Source: Streptomyces sp. NRRL F-6492 (GTDB lineage: Bacteria; Actinomycetota; Actinomycetes; Streptomycetales; Streptomycetaceae). From it: a stretch of DNA of 64,000 nt. Shown piece after piece: positions 1 to 7,332 of the stretch. Positions within the stretch are counted from its first letter, which is position 1; each line of letters starts with the position of its first letter. The notes beneath the pieces were generated by a model. The model saw nothing but the letters and a program-made list of their open reading frames with translations. It had not been told where the DNA came from and did no database searches. The position numbers were made by a program, and so were the translations under genes. The stretch spans positions 58,843 to 122,842 of the forward strand of contig NZ_LGEG01000204.1 in the NCBI RefSeq assembly GCF_001280125.1, written 5' to 3'.

Positions 1-2213
1 GCGGACGGTTCGCGGGCCTCGGCGCGGTCGTAGGACCAGGTGGTCCAGCCGAGTCCGTGGCCGAAGGGGAAGGCGGGCTCGGTGCCGGCGCGGTCGTAGC
101 CGCGGTGGCCGATGTGGAGCCCCTCGCGGTAGTCGAGGACGCCGTCGGCGGGGACGGCGTCGGGGACCGGGACGTCCCCGGCGCGGGCGGGCAGGGTCCA
201 CGGCAGGCGGCCGGCGGGTTCGGCGCGGCCGAACAGGACGTCGGCGAGGGCGTGCCCCGCCTCCTGGCCGGGCAGCCACGCCCAGAGCAGGGCGGGCACC
301 TCGTCGGCCCAGGGCAGCAGGACCGGGGCTCCGGCGTTGACCACCACCACGGTACGGGGGTTGGCCGCGGCGACCGCGCGCACGAGCCGGTGCTGTTGCG
401 GGGTCAGCTCCAGGTCGGGGCGGTCCCAGCCCTCGGACTCGACCTCCTCGTTCGTGCCGACGACCACCACGGCGACGTCGGCCGCGCGGGCCGCCCCGAC
501 GGCTGCGGCGATCTCGTCCTCGACGTCCGGGCCGGGCGGCCGGTGGCGTACGTGGGCGGTGACGAAGCGGCCGTAGGCGTCGGCGTCGACGACCCGGAGG
601 TCGATCCTCAGGTCCAAGGGCACCGGGTCGGCGTCCACGCGCACGGTGTGGCGGTGGGTCTCCGGGTGGTTGTGGCTCGACTCCAGGATCAGCTCGACGC
701 CCCGGTCGTCCTCGCCGGTGTGGACCGGCTCGCCGTCGAGGGCGACCGTGAAGCGTCCGGCGCAGCCGAACTCCAGGAGGTGGTCGCCCGGTTCGGCGAG
801 GGTGATCCGGCCGGTGAGGACCACGTCGGTGGTCCCGTCCGGTACGCCGAAGGCCCCCCAGTCGCCGGTGCGGCGGACCTCCTCGCCCAGCGGCGTGCCG
901 TTCCCGTCCAGGTACCGGGCGCGCATCCCGGTGAGGAGCGCGGGGTCGAGGAACGGGGCGTGCCGCCGGGACGAGCCGCCGCGGTGCACGGTCAGCGCGA
1001 CCCCGTCCGGCAGGGCGGCCCGCAGCCCCTCGGCGTACCCCACGGTGCGGACGGCGGGGACGTAGGCGCTGCCGCCGCCCTGGAGGTACGGCTCGACGGC
1101 GTTCGGCCCGATCAGCGCCACGCTGCCCAGCCGGCCGGGGTCCAGGGGCAGGAGGGCCCGCTCGTCGCGCAGCAGGACGGTGCCCCGGGTGAGGACCTCG
1201 CGCAGCGCGGCGAAGTCCGCCTCGCCGACCGGCGCGGGCGCGGGCGCGACCGTCAGGGGCGGGGGCTGCCCGCCGGGCGTCCAGGGCTCGGTCAGCTTGC
1301 CGACGCGGGCGGCGAGCCGCATCAGCCGCAGGACCTTGTCGTCGACGACCGCCTCGTCCACCTCGCCGCGGCGGACCGCCTCGACGAGGGCGTCGCCCCA
1401 CGGTCCTTCGGGGCCCGGCATCACCAGGTCGAGGCCGGCGAGGGCGGTGGGCGCGGTCGTCCGGGTGGCGGCCCAGTCGCTGATCACCGCCCCGTCGTAG
1501 CCCCACTCGTCCTTCAGGACGCCCCGGAGGACGCGCCGGTGTTCGAGGAGCGGCGCCGACTCGGTGCCGTCGTCGAGGCCCGAGTACGCGCCCATCACGC
1601 TCCACGGTCCGGTCTCGGCGAGGATCCGCTCGAACGGGGCCAGGTAGACCTCGCGGAGGGTGCGGGGGTCGATCCTGGCGCGGTACCGGGTGCGGTCCGT
1701 CTCGGAGTCGTTCGCGACGAAGTGCTTCAGGCAGGCGGCGACGCCCTCGTCCTGGAGGCCCCGCACGATCGCGGCGCCGAGCGCGCCGGACAGGAGGGGG
1801 TCCTCGGAGAGGCATTCGAAGTGGCGGCCGGCGACGGGGGTGCGCTGGAGGTTGACCAGCGGGGCCAGGACGACGTCCACGTTCTTCCGGCGGGCCTCGG
1901 CGGCGAAGACGCGTCCGAGGCGTTCGGCGAGCTCCGTGTCCCAGGTGGCGCCGGTGGTGCTCGGGGCGGGGGCGAGGAGGCCCGTCTCGCCGGGCACCCC
2001 GCCGGTCCCCCGGACGCCCTGCGGTCCGTCGGACGTGGTCACGGGGTGGAGTCCGAGCCGCGGTTCCCCGTGCAGCGTCCACAGGGTCGCTCCGGTCAGC
2101 AGCCGCACCTTGGCCGCCAGTTCGAGGCCTTCGATCAGCGCGGCCCAGCGGTTCTCGTCCGCCGCCTCCGGCCGGGCCGGGGAGACGGGAAGTGCGGGCG
2201 ACGGGGCAGACAT
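1..2213 (-). CDS. Beta-glucosidase, glycoside hydrolase family 3 with inserted PA14 domain (partial, runs off left edge)
   Basis: Hydrolyses terminal beta-linked glucosyl residues from oligosaccharides. The ATG at 2213 begins MSAPSPALPVSP, with no obvious signal peptide, so it is probably cytosolic. The GH3 N-terminal barrel is readable, and the nucleophile motif VISDWAAT puts the catalytic Asp near residue 246. A PA14-like insertion lies at about residues 425-555 (GMRARYLDGNG onwards) inside the C-terminal sandwich, as in PA14-containing GH3 enzymes. About 737 residues are visible; family members are about 800-830, so only the fibronectin-III-like tail should be missing. It is divergent from a TetR regulator with palindromes between them, implying control by that regulator. 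Substrate specificity cannot be read from sequence. Confidence 0.93.
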   Translation of the reverse strand, partial: MSAPSPALPVSPARPEAADENRWAALIEGLELAAKVRLLTGATLWTLHGEPRLGLHPVTTSDGPQGVRGTGGVPGETGLLAPAPSTTGATWDTELAERLGRVFAAEARRKNVDVVLAPLVNLQRTPVAGRHFECLSEDPLLSGALGAAIVRGLQDEGVAACLKHFVANDSETDRTRYRARIDPRTLREVYLAPFERILAETGPWSVMGAYSGLDDGTESAPLLEHRRVLRGVLKDEWGYDGAVISDWAATRTTAPTALAGLDLVMPGPEGPWGDALVEAVRRGEVDEAVVDDKVLRLMRLAARVGKLTEPWTPGGQPPPLTVAPAPAPVGEADFAALREVLTRGTVLLRDERALLPLDPGRLGSVALIGPNAVEPYLQGGGSAYVPAVRTVGYAEGLRAALPDGVALTVHRGGSSRRHAPFLDPALLTGMRARYLDGNGTPLGEEVRRTGDWGAFGVPDGTTDVVLTGRITLAEPGDHLLEFGCAGRFTVALDGEPVHTGEDDRGVELILESSHNHPETHRHTVRVDADPVPLDLRIDLRVVDADAYGRFVTAHVRHRPPGPDVEDEIAAAVGAARAADVAVVVVGTNEEVESEGWDRPDLELTPQQHRLVRAVAAANPRTVVVVNAGAPVLLPWADEVPALLWAWLPGQEAGHALADVLFGRAEPAGRLPWTLPARAGDVPVPDAVPADGVLDYREGLHIGHRGYDRAGTEPAFPFGHGLGWTTWSYDRAEAREPS

Positions 2214-2277
2214 GGTGTTCCCTCCGGCCGTGACGGCGGCGTGTCGTCGTGATGACGGCCACATGAAAGCACACCCG

Positions 2278-2294
2278 CTAAGTACTTAGTAAGT
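2278..2294. promoter_or_regulatory. Overlapping palindromes between beta-glucosidase and TetR gene (putative operator)
   Basis: CTAAGTACTTAG at 2278-2289 is a perfect 12-bp palindrome. It overlaps ACTTA-G-TAAGT at 2284-2294, an inverted repeat around one base. This AT-rich site stands out in very GC-rich DNA and lies in the only space between two divergent genes. I infer binding by the TetR protein encoded at 2357-3013, possibly two dimers on overlapping sites. Confidence 0.6.
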
Positions 2295-2356
2295 GATTCG
2301 GCCCACACTCCTCCCGGGCGTCTCCGGAGACGATCTCCCGGCCGCCGGGGGCACCT

Positions 2357-3013
2357 ATGCTGTCGCGCGTGAGCAACCACCCGGCAGGTAAGACGAAGCG
2401 TCCGCCCCGCACGCCCCGCAGCGCGGAGGCCAAGCAGCGCCGTCAGGACATCCTGCACATCGCGATGGACACGTTCGCCGCCCGCGGCTACAACAACGCG
2501 CCGATCCAGGAGATCGCCGACCGCGCCGGGCTCACCCAGGCGGGGGTCCTGCACTACTTCCGGACCAAGGCCCAGCTGCTCACCAGCGTCCTGGAGCTCC
2601 GCGACCAGACCGACATCGAGCAGCTCGGGCCCGACCGGCCGCGCGGGACGGAGTTCCTGCGCCACCTCGTCGACACCGCCGCCCGCAACGCCGAGCGCGA
2701 GGGCATCGTGCGCCTGTACGCGGTGCTGTCGGCCGAGTCCGTCACCGACAACCACCCCGCGCAGACCTACTTCCGCGACCGCTACACCGGGCTGCGCGCC
2801 TTCGTGGCCGACGCGCTGCGCGAGGCGGGCGGCCTCGCCGACGACGACGCCCGCGTCGAGCCGGCCGCGAGCGCGATCATCGCCGTCATGGACGGCCTCC
2901 AGGTCCAGTGGCTCCTCGCGCCCGACGCGGTCGACATGGCCGTGTCGACCGAACTCGCCCTGGACTCCCTCCTCACCACGCTCGCGCCGGACCGCTTCCC
3001 CGCCGGGGGGTGA
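2357..3013 (+). CDS. TetR/AcrR-family transcriptional regulator
   Basis: One-component regulator. The N-terminal TetR DNA-binding domain is clear: RRQDILHIAMDTFAARGYNN followed by the recognition region of the form IADRAGLTQAGVLHYF. The C-terminal ligand-binding half has no family-specific motif I can name. It has 218 residues from ATG 2357. A GTG at 2369 (SNHPAGKTKRP) is a plausible alternative start, and a G-run at 2345-2349 sits at ribosome-binding distance from the ATG. It is divergent from the GH3 beta-glucosidase, with a palindromic site between them, so the likely role is repression of the glucosidase and itself, relieved by a sugar or aglycone ligand (inference). Confidence 0.88.
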   Translation: MLSRVSNHPAGKTKRPPRTPRSAEAKQRRQDILHIAMDTFAARGYNNAPIQEIADRAGLTQAGVLHYFRTKAQLLTSVLELRDQTDIEQLGPDRPRGTEFLRHLVDTAARNAEREGIVRLYAVLSAESVTDNHPAQTYFRDRYTGLRAFVADALREAGGLADDDARVEPAASAIIAVMDGLQVQWLLAPDAVDMAVSTELALDSLLTTLAPDRFPAGG

Positions 3014-3035
3014 GCGGGTCCGGCCGCGACCGGCG

Positions 3036-3272
3036 TCAGCGGCTCGCGTACGGCAGCAGGGCCATCTCGCGGGCGTTCTTGATCGCGGCGGCGAGGGCCC
3101 GCTGCTGCCGGGCGGTCACACGGGTGACGCGCCGGCTTCGGATCTTGCCGCGGTCGGAGAGGAACCCGCGCAGCAGGTGGGTGTCCTTGTAGTCGACGTA
3201 CGTGATCCCGGCCGCGTCCAGCGGGTTGGGACGGGACTTGGCGGGCTTGCGGGGCTCGGAGCGTCGGGCCAC
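3036..3272 (-). CDS. rpsR: 30S ribosomal protein bS18, zinc-independent paralogue
   Basis: Small-subunit ribosomal protein of 78 residues. It starts [15 protein letters not shown] from GTG 3272, preceded by AAGGAG nine bases upstream. The bS18 core [32 protein letters not shown] is complete, though it is read here in pieces. It has no cysteines, so it is a C-minus form that needs no zinc. It is the last gene of the leftward run rpmG-rpmE-COG0523-rpsR, 81 bp after the COG0523 gene. Such paralogues replace the zinc-containing proteins when Zur is derepressed in actinobacteria. Streptomyces have a second rpsR elsewhere, so this copy is probably the condition-specific one. Confidence 0.93.
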   Translation of the reverse strand: MARRSEPRKPAKSRPNPLDAAGITYVDYKDTHLLRGFLSDRGKIRSRRVTRVTARQQRALAAAIKNAREMALLPYASR

Positions 3273-3321
3273 GGCGGTTTCTCCTTGGGTGGGATGTCGT
3301 GCGGGTCGTGATGCCGTGCGG

Positions 3322-3349
3322 GTCGTACGTGTCGTACGTGCCGTACGAC
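3322..3349. repeat. Inverted repeat between COG0523 gene and rpsR
   Basis: GTCGTACG at 3322-3329 pairs perfectly with CGTACGAC at 3342-3349 around a 12-base loop that itself contains GTCGTACG-like sequence. It lies in the 81-bp spacer upstream of rpsR on the minus strand. It could be an attenuator or an RNA processing hairpin; no Zur-box match is seen in this spacer. Confidence 0.4.
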
Positions 3350-3353
3350 GGGG

Positions 3354-4505
3354 TCAGGCGGCGTCGAGAAGAGGGGCGAAGGCCGCGGGCAGGCGCTTCC
3401 ACCCCTCCGGCCCCGACGCGTACTCCGCGTCGGTCAGCAGGCAGGAGTCGAGGAGCCGTTCGAGGCCGTCCCGGTCCAGGCCGGGCGAGGTGAAGACGAG
3501 GTGCTGGCAGCAGTCGCCGTGGTCGGCGTGCCAGTCGAGCGCGGCGGCCGCCCGGCGTACGGGCGGGACCATCTCCCAGGCCGCGTCCGGCAGCGAGGCG
3601 AGCCAGGGCCCGGCGCTCTCCACGCACAGCGCCCCGCCGGCCGCGTCCCAGGCGAGCAGCGTGTCCGGGCGGTCGGCGAGCCAGAACCGGCCGCGGCTGC
3701 GGGCCGCCGCGCAGCACAGGTCCTCCAGGGCGTCGTAGAGGCGCTCGGGGTGGAACGGCCGCCGGCGGTGCCAGACGAAGGTGGTCACGCCGGCCTCGTC
3801 CGCCTCCTGGGGCAGGAGCGCGCACGCGGGGTGCTGGGCGGCAGCGGCGGCCTCGACGTCGAAGCCCGCGAACGCGGCGCGGGCGAGCTCGGCCGAGGCG
3901 GCCGGCACGCGGCGGGCGGTGGGGTGCAGCTGGGCGAGGAGGGCGTGGTCCTCCTCGTCCGCCTCCGCGCTGTCGACCACGGCGAGGACTGGGGCGTACT
4001 CCAGCTGGCGGGCCCAGGTGTCGCCGACGGTCCGCCGGTCGGTGGGGGCGGCGGCGAGCCCCGCCTCCGCGAGGTCGTCGCCGTCGGCGAGGTACGGCAG
4101 GACGAGCGCGGGGTCCACGGCGGTGATCACGCCCGTCACGGACAGGCGGTCCCCGCCGTGTCCGGCGATGACCTCGGCCATGGCCTTCGGCTCGACCGAG
4201 TCCCACAGCTCGACCACCGCGAGACGGGTGAGGCCGTCGTGCGCCAGGCGTTCCAGCTCGGGGACGAGGTCCTCGCGCAGCGCGCAGCACGCGCAGTCGT
4301 CGACCAGCGGCGCCTCGCCCCGGGAGACGGGCCCGGAGGCGTCCCGGACGAGGCGCAGGACGGTGCCGTCGGGGGCCGAGGCGAGGTCGTGGTGGAGCGC
4401 CACGCTGCCGGGGACGGCCCGCAGGAGGCGGTCGACGACCTCCTTGCGGGCCTCGGCGTGGAGCCCGGCGACGATCACGACGGGGAGTTCGCGGACGTAC
4501 TCCAT
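3354..4505 (-). CDS. COG0523/CobW-family metal chaperone-like protein with degenerate P-loop
   Basis: Member of the COG0523 G3E GTPase group, whose zinc-regulated members (ZagA/YciC type) are proposed to deliver zinc during starvation. It has 383 residues. The metal-binding CxCC signature is present as DDCACCALRED (Cys71, Cys73, Cys74). The normal Walker A GxxxxGK[ST] is replaced by GLHAEARKE at residues 14-22, lacking the Gly and Lys of the loop, and no clear NKxD is visible. GTP binding is therefore doubtful. The ATG at 4505 overlaps the stop of rpmE by one base (TGATG), so the two are translationally coupled. Location in a C-minus ribosomal-protein operon with a Zur-box-like site supports a zinc-limitation role. 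Confidence 0.87.
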   Translation of the reverse strand: MEYVRELPVVIVAGLHAEARKEVVDRLLRAVPGSVALHHDLASAPDGTVLRLVRDASGPVSRGEAPLVDDCACCALREDLVPELERLAHDGLTRLAVVELWDSVEPKAMAEVIAGHGGDRLSVTGVITAVDPALVLPYLADGDDLAEAGLAAAPTDRRTVGDTWARQLEYAPVLAVVDSAEADEEDHALLAQLHPTARRVPAASAELARAAFAGFDVEAAAAAQHPACALLPQEADEAGVTTFVWHRRRPFHPERLYDALEDLCCAAARSRGRFWLADRPDTLLAWDAAGGALCVESAGPWLASLPDAAWEMVPPVRRAAAALDWHADHGDCCQHLVFTSPGLDRDGLERLLDSCLLTDAEYASGPEGWKRLPAAFAPLLDAA

Positions 4506-4750
4506 CAGCGGGCTCCGTAGCGGCGCTCGAAGCGTTCCACGCGACCGGCGGTGTCGAGGACGCGGGCGGTGCCGGTGTAGAAGGGGTGGCTCGCCGAGGA
4601 GATCTCGACGTCGACGAGCGGGTAGGTGTGGCCGTCCTCCCAGCCGATCGTCTTGTCGCCGGTGATGGTGGATCGGGTGAGGAAAGCGGTGCCGGAGGCG
4701 GAGTCGCGGAAGACGACGGGGCCGTAGGCGGGGTGGATGCCGGGCTTCAC
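4505..4750 (-). CDS. rpmE: 50S ribosomal protein bL31 type B (zinc-independent)
   Basis: Ribosomal protein of 81 residues from GTG 4750 ([20 protein letters not shown]). It has the type B insertion and bL31 features ([19 protein letters not shown]) and lacks the CxxC pair of zinc-binding bL31. In Streptomyces the C-minus bL31 is a Zur target that substitutes for the zinc form. It sits 52 bp downstream of rpmG and is coupled by overlapping stop and start to the COG0523 gene. Confidence 0.94.
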   Translation of the reverse strand: MKPGIHPAYGPVVFRDSASGTAFLTRSTITGDKTIGWEDGHTYPLVDVEISSASHPFYTGTARVLDTAGRVERFERRYGAR

Positions 4751-4802
4751 GGCGGGAACCTTTCGGACGGTGGGGTGACGGGGGGCGTGCGGCGGTGCGG
4801 GG

Positions 4803-4967
4803 TCAGCGCTCTTCGCGGAAGTCGACGTGCCGGCGGGCGACGGGGTCGTACTTGCGCAGCACCATGCGGTCGGGGTCGTTGCGGCGGTTCTTGCGGGTCA
4901 CATAGGTGAACCCGGTGCCCGCGGTGGAGCGGAGCTTGACGACGGGGCGGATCTCGTTGCGTGCCAT
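4803..4967 (-). CDS. rpmG: 50S ribosomal protein bL33, zinc-independent paralogue
   Basis: Ribosomal protein of 54 residues, starting at ATG 4967 ([17 protein letters not shown]). The upstream in-frame ATG at 4985 lies inside the Zur-box-like site and is unlikely to be used. The bL33 motif [17 protein letters not shown] is intact. There are no cysteines, so it is the C-minus type. It is the first gene of the leftward operon and is divergent from rpmB, sharing one operator region only about 75 bp long. No strong Shine-Dalgarno is visible, so leaderless or near-leaderless translation is possible. Confidence 0.93.
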   Translation of the reverse strand: MARNEIRPVVKLRSTAGTGFTYVTRKNRRNDPDRMVLRKYDPVARRHVDFREER

Positions 4968-4979
4968 GGGGCTAGTATA

Positions 4980-4994
4980 TGACAACGGTTTTCA
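4980..4994. promoter_or_regulatory. Zur-box-like operator between divergent ribosomal-protein operons
   Basis: TGACAACGGTTTTCA matches the core of the actinobacterial Zur consensus (TGAAAATGATTTTCA, from general knowledge) at 12 of 15 positions. It lies between rpmG (start 4967) and rpmB (start 5045), and the surrounding 4970-5010 is markedly AT-rich. Both flanking operons encode C-minus ribosomal proteins, exactly the genes Zur represses when zinc is sufficient. Confidence 0.75.
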
Positions 4995-5044
4995 TTATCG
5001 AAAACCGTCCGGCCACTCCCCCGCCCCCGAAAGGTGAACCACCC

Positions 5045-5281
5045 ATGTCCGCCCACTGCCAACTGACCGGCGCCAAGCCGGGATTCGGCAACTCCGTCTC
5101 CCACTCGCACCGGCGCACCTCACGCCGCTTCGACCCGAACATCCAGCGCAAGCGCTACTGGCTGCCCAGCGAGGGACGCCACGTCCGCCTCACCTTGAGC
5201 GCCAGGGCGATCAAGACCGTGGACGCGATCGGCGTCGAGGCCGCCGTGACCCGGATCCGGGCGCGGGGAGGGAAGGTCTGA
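5045..5281 (+). CDS. rpmB: 50S ribosomal protein bL28, zinc-independent paralogue
   Basis: Ribosomal protein of 78 residues, [20 protein letters not shown] onwards, containing the [10 protein letters not shown] and [12 protein letters not shown] blocks of bL28. A single Cys is present instead of the two CxxC pairs of the zinc form, so it is C-minus. The start at ATG 5045 follows GAAAGGTG. An in-frame ATG at 4979 would add an implausible leader through the Zur-box-like site. Its TGA overlaps the ATG of rpsN by one base, indicating translational coupling. Confidence 0.94.
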   Translation: MSAHCQLTGAKPGFGNSVSHSHRRTSRRFDPNIQRKRYWLPSEGRHVRLTLSARAIKTVDAIGVEAAVTRIRARGGKV

Positions 5282-5586
5282 TGGCGAAGAAGAGCAAGAT
5301 CGCGCGGAACGAGAGGCGCAAGGAGGTCGTCGCGCGGTACGCCGCCCGGCGGGCCGAGCTCAAGGAGATCGTCCGCCGCCCGTCGACCGCCCCGGCGGAA
5401 CGGGAGGCCGCGCGGGCCGAGCTGCGCCGGCAGCCGCGCGACGCCAGCGCCACCCGGGTGCGCAACCGCGACAGCGTGGACGGGCGCCCCCGGGGCTATC
5501 TGCGCGCGTTCGGCCTCTCCCGGGTGCGGACCCGGCAGCAGGCGCACGCGGGCTTCCTGCCCGGGGTGACCAAGTCGTCCTGGTAG
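5281..5586 (+). CDS. rpsN: 30S ribosomal protein uS14, zinc-independent paralogue
   Basis: Long-form uS14 of 101 residues ([20 protein letters not shown]). It has the C-terminal [19 protein letters not shown] block and ends in GVTKSSW, and it lacks the zinc-binding cysteines of the short C-plus form (about 61 residues). It is coupled to rpmB by overlapping stop and start, and followed by a GC-rich hairpin at 5601-5626. This is the classic Zur-controlled alternative S14. Confidence 0.95.
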   Translation: MAKKSKIARNERRKEVVARYAARRAELKEIVRRPSTAPAEREAARAELRRQPRDASATRVRNRDSVDGRPRGYLRAFGLSRVRTRQQAHAGFLPGVTKSSW

Positions 5587-5600
5587 TCGCCGGCACCGGC

Positions 5601-5626
5601 CCGGCCGCGCGGACCGGCGCGGCCGG
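5601..5626. terminator. Hairpin after rpsN
   Basis: CCGGCCGCGC at 5601-5610 pairs perfectly with 5617-5626 over a 6-base loop. No T-run follows, as is usual in Streptomyces. It probably ends or attenuates the rpmB-rpsN transcript before rpmF, which has its own Zur-box-like site. Confidence 0.5.
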
Positions 5627-5651
5627 ACCGGTCCAGGGAGGGGTTCGAAAT

Positions 5652-5672
5652 TGAAAATGAGACCCATTTCCA
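5652..5672. promoter_or_regulatory. Second Zur-box-like sequence, upstream of rpmF
   Basis: TGAAAATGA at 5652-5660 is a perfect left half of the Zur consensus. The right half, CATTTCCAT at 5664-5672, is only an approximate inverted match. It lies 49 bp upstream of rpmF, in AT-rich sequence after a hairpin, so rpmF probably has its own zinc-responsive promoter. Confidence 0.55.
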
Positions 5673-5720
5673 TCCAGCCTCTCCCCCGCACCCCCTTCCC
5701 CCTCACCCCAGGAGCCCACG

Positions 5721-5891
5721 ATGGCCGTCCCCAAGCGCAAGACGTCCCGCAGCAACACCCGTCACCGCCGTGCCCAGTGGAAGGCGACCGTGTCACAGCT
5801 CGTGCCGGTCACGATCGACGGGACCGTCCACCGGGTCCCCCAGCGGCTGGTGAAGGCGTACGAGCGGGGCCTCCTCCACCCCGAGGGCTGA
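5721..5891 (+). CDS. rpmF: 50S ribosomal protein bL32, zinc-independent paralogue
   Basis: Short gene (56 residues) starting [20 protein letters not shown], the diagnostic bL32 N-terminus, and ending ERGLLHPEG. It has none of the four cysteines of zinc-binding bL32. AGGAG at 5710-5714 precedes the ATG at 5721. It is the third gene of the rightward branch of the zinc-starvation island, with a Zur-box-like site at 5652-5672. Confidence 0.92.
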   Translation: MAVPKRKTSRSNTRHRRAQWKATVSQLVPVTIDGTVHRVPQRLVKAYERGLLHPEG

Positions 5892-5996
5892 GCACGCGCC
5901 CCCTTCTCGTACGACCCGCCCGCAAGGCTCTTGTGGGCGGCTTCCCGCCGGTGGAACGATGCCACGGCACCGGACCGCCCGACCGGAGGGAACCCC

Positions 5997-6656
5997 GTGA
6001 CCGACGAGCAGCGACGACCGCCCGCCGCGGTCGTGTTCGACGCGCTGGGAGCGGCGTACGAGAAGGCGTTCGCCGGCTCCGAGGCGCACCGGTGCTCCCT
6101 GGAGTGGCTGCTCGGGCGGCTCGCGCCGGGCAGCCGGGTCCTCGACGTCGGCAGCGGCACGGGCCGGCCCACCGCCGAGACGCTCGCGGACGCCGGCCAC
6201 GAGGTGCTGGGCGTCGACGTCTCCCCCGTCATGGTGGAACTGGCGGCCCGTCAGGTGCCGGCCGCCTCCTTCCGGTGCGCCGACATCCGCGACCTGCCGC
6301 TCGACGACGCCTCGTTCGACGCGGTCTGCGTGTACTTCTCGCTGCTCCAGCTGGACCGTCGCGAGCAGACGGACACCGTGCGGCGGCTGGCCCGGGCGCT
6401 GACGCCGGGCGGTCACCTGGTCCTGGCCACCGTGCCGCTGGACGTGGAGGGCGTGGACGCCGTCTTCATGGGGCAGCCCGTGCGCGTGACCAGCTTCACC
6501 GCGCCGGACCTCGCCGCCGTGGCCGAGGAGGCCGGTCTCGACGTACTGGAGCGCGAGGAGGCGCTGTTCACGCCGGGCCACCCGGACGCCGGCCCGGAAC
6601 CGCACGTCTTCCTGCACTGCCGTCGGCGCCGGGACGACGCGGTGGACGGCGCCTGA
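5997..6656 (+). CDS. Class I SAM-dependent methyltransferase
   Basis: Predicted cytosolic methyltransferase of 219 residues with a UbiE/Methyltransf_11-type fold. Motif I is VLDVGSGTGRPT, motif II is the acidic HEVLGVDVSPVMVELA, and the post-motif region is FDAVCVYFSLLQL. GTG 5997 is chosen because GGAGGG precedes it; a start at 5931 would lie in non-conserved sequence upstream of the ribosome-binding site. Substrate is unknown. It stands alone between the ribosomal-protein island and the cytochrome oxidase gene, so context gives no pathway. Confidence 0.85.
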   Translation: MTDEQRRPPAAVVFDALGAAYEKAFAGSEAHRCSLEWLLGRLAPGSRVLDVGSGTGRPTAETLADAGHEVLGVDVSPVMVELAARQVPAASFRCADIRDLPLDDASFDAVCVYFSLLQLDRREQTDTVRRLARALTPGGHLVLATVPLDVEGVDAVFMGQPVRVTSFTAPDLAAVAEEAGLDVLEREEALFTPGHPDAGPEPHVFLHCRRRRDDAVDGA

Positions 6657-6897
6657 CGGCACGGCGCGCGTCCGAGCCTCCGTGCCCGGTGGGGCGGGGA
6701 GCGGATCGGGCACGACAGCACGGATGACCACGGAGAGGGGCGACCCCGTCACGGTGCGCTCCTCGTAGTGCACCGGCGGGAACCGGGCGGCGTCCCCGGT
6801 CGGCAGGGCGGTGATCCGGACCCGGGTGCCCCCCTTGCGCGGGACCCGGTCCTCCCGGTTCCGGGGCCACGGGGTCGGCGGAGTCCGTGCGGCGTGT
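6657..6897. other. Gap with possible gene remnant on minus strand
   Basis: No complete gene is called. On the minus strand, about 6661-6850 reads as a protein-like stretch (VRITALPTGDAARFPPVHYE and onward) with strong third-position G/C, but it lacks a convincing start and ribosome-binding site. It may be a decayed or truncated CDS, or chance open frame in GC-rich DNA. Confidence 0.3.
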
Positions 6898-7332
6898 TCA
6901 GCCGGCGCCCCTCGCCACGAGTGACACCACGACCGTCGTCGCGCCGGCCGCGCCCAGCGCGACGGCGAGCAGCCGACGGCGGAGACGGTCGTAGCGGTCG
7001 CCGTACTCCCGGCGGAGTTCGCCCGCACGCGTCACGGTGTCCTGGAGCATGCGGCGCCGTACGGCGAGGTGTTCCCGCGCGAACTCGCGGGCGACCTCCG
7101 ACCGCTCCTGGGGACCCAGCCACGGGAAGCGGTCGGCGAAGACGGCGCCGGCCCGCGTGGCCTCGGTCCCGGCCCGTCGTGCCAGCAGGTATCCCTCCAG
7201 CCGGGCGATGCCCGCGGCCGCCTCCGCCGTCAGGGCACGCGATCCCCCGCGGCTGCCCGTGAACACCCCGTGAGCGCCGTCGTCAACCCGGTCCACGGGG
7301 GCCCGCGGTTTTTCGGGACCGGGCGCGGTCAT
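6898..7332 (-). CDS. Small membrane-anchored protein coupled to cytochrome oxidase subunit I
   Basis: Unrecognised protein of 144 residues starting [16 protein letters not shown] at ATG 7332. The body is charged and helical (about residues 35-118). It ends in one hydrophobic segment at about residues 121-138 ([20 protein letters not shown]), so it is probably tail-anchored with most of the protein cytoplasmic. Its ATG overlaps the ctaD stop by four bases (ATGA), so it is co-translated with the oxidase subunit. It could be an accessory or assembly factor of that oxidase (inference only). No cysteine or histidine metal site is visible. Confidence 0.75.
   Translation of the reverse strand: MTAPGPEKPRAPVDRVDDGAHGVFTGSRGGSRALTAEAAAGIARLEGYLLARRAGTEATRAGAVFADRFPWLGPQERSEVAREFAREHLAVRRRMLQDTVTRAGELRREYGDRYDRLRRRLLAVALGAAGATTVVVSLVARGAG

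Noticed and set aside
57..2252. Long plus-strand open frames over 57-2252 and similar frames across the window
   Set aside because: They are antisense shadows of GC-rich genes; the opposite strand encodes recognisable families (here GH3) and these frames give low-complexity Gly/Arg/Ala proteins.
4979..5044. Extending rpmB upstream to ATG 4979
   Set aside because: It would translate the Zur-box-like operator; bL28 proteins begin MSAHCQ, which matches ATG 5045.
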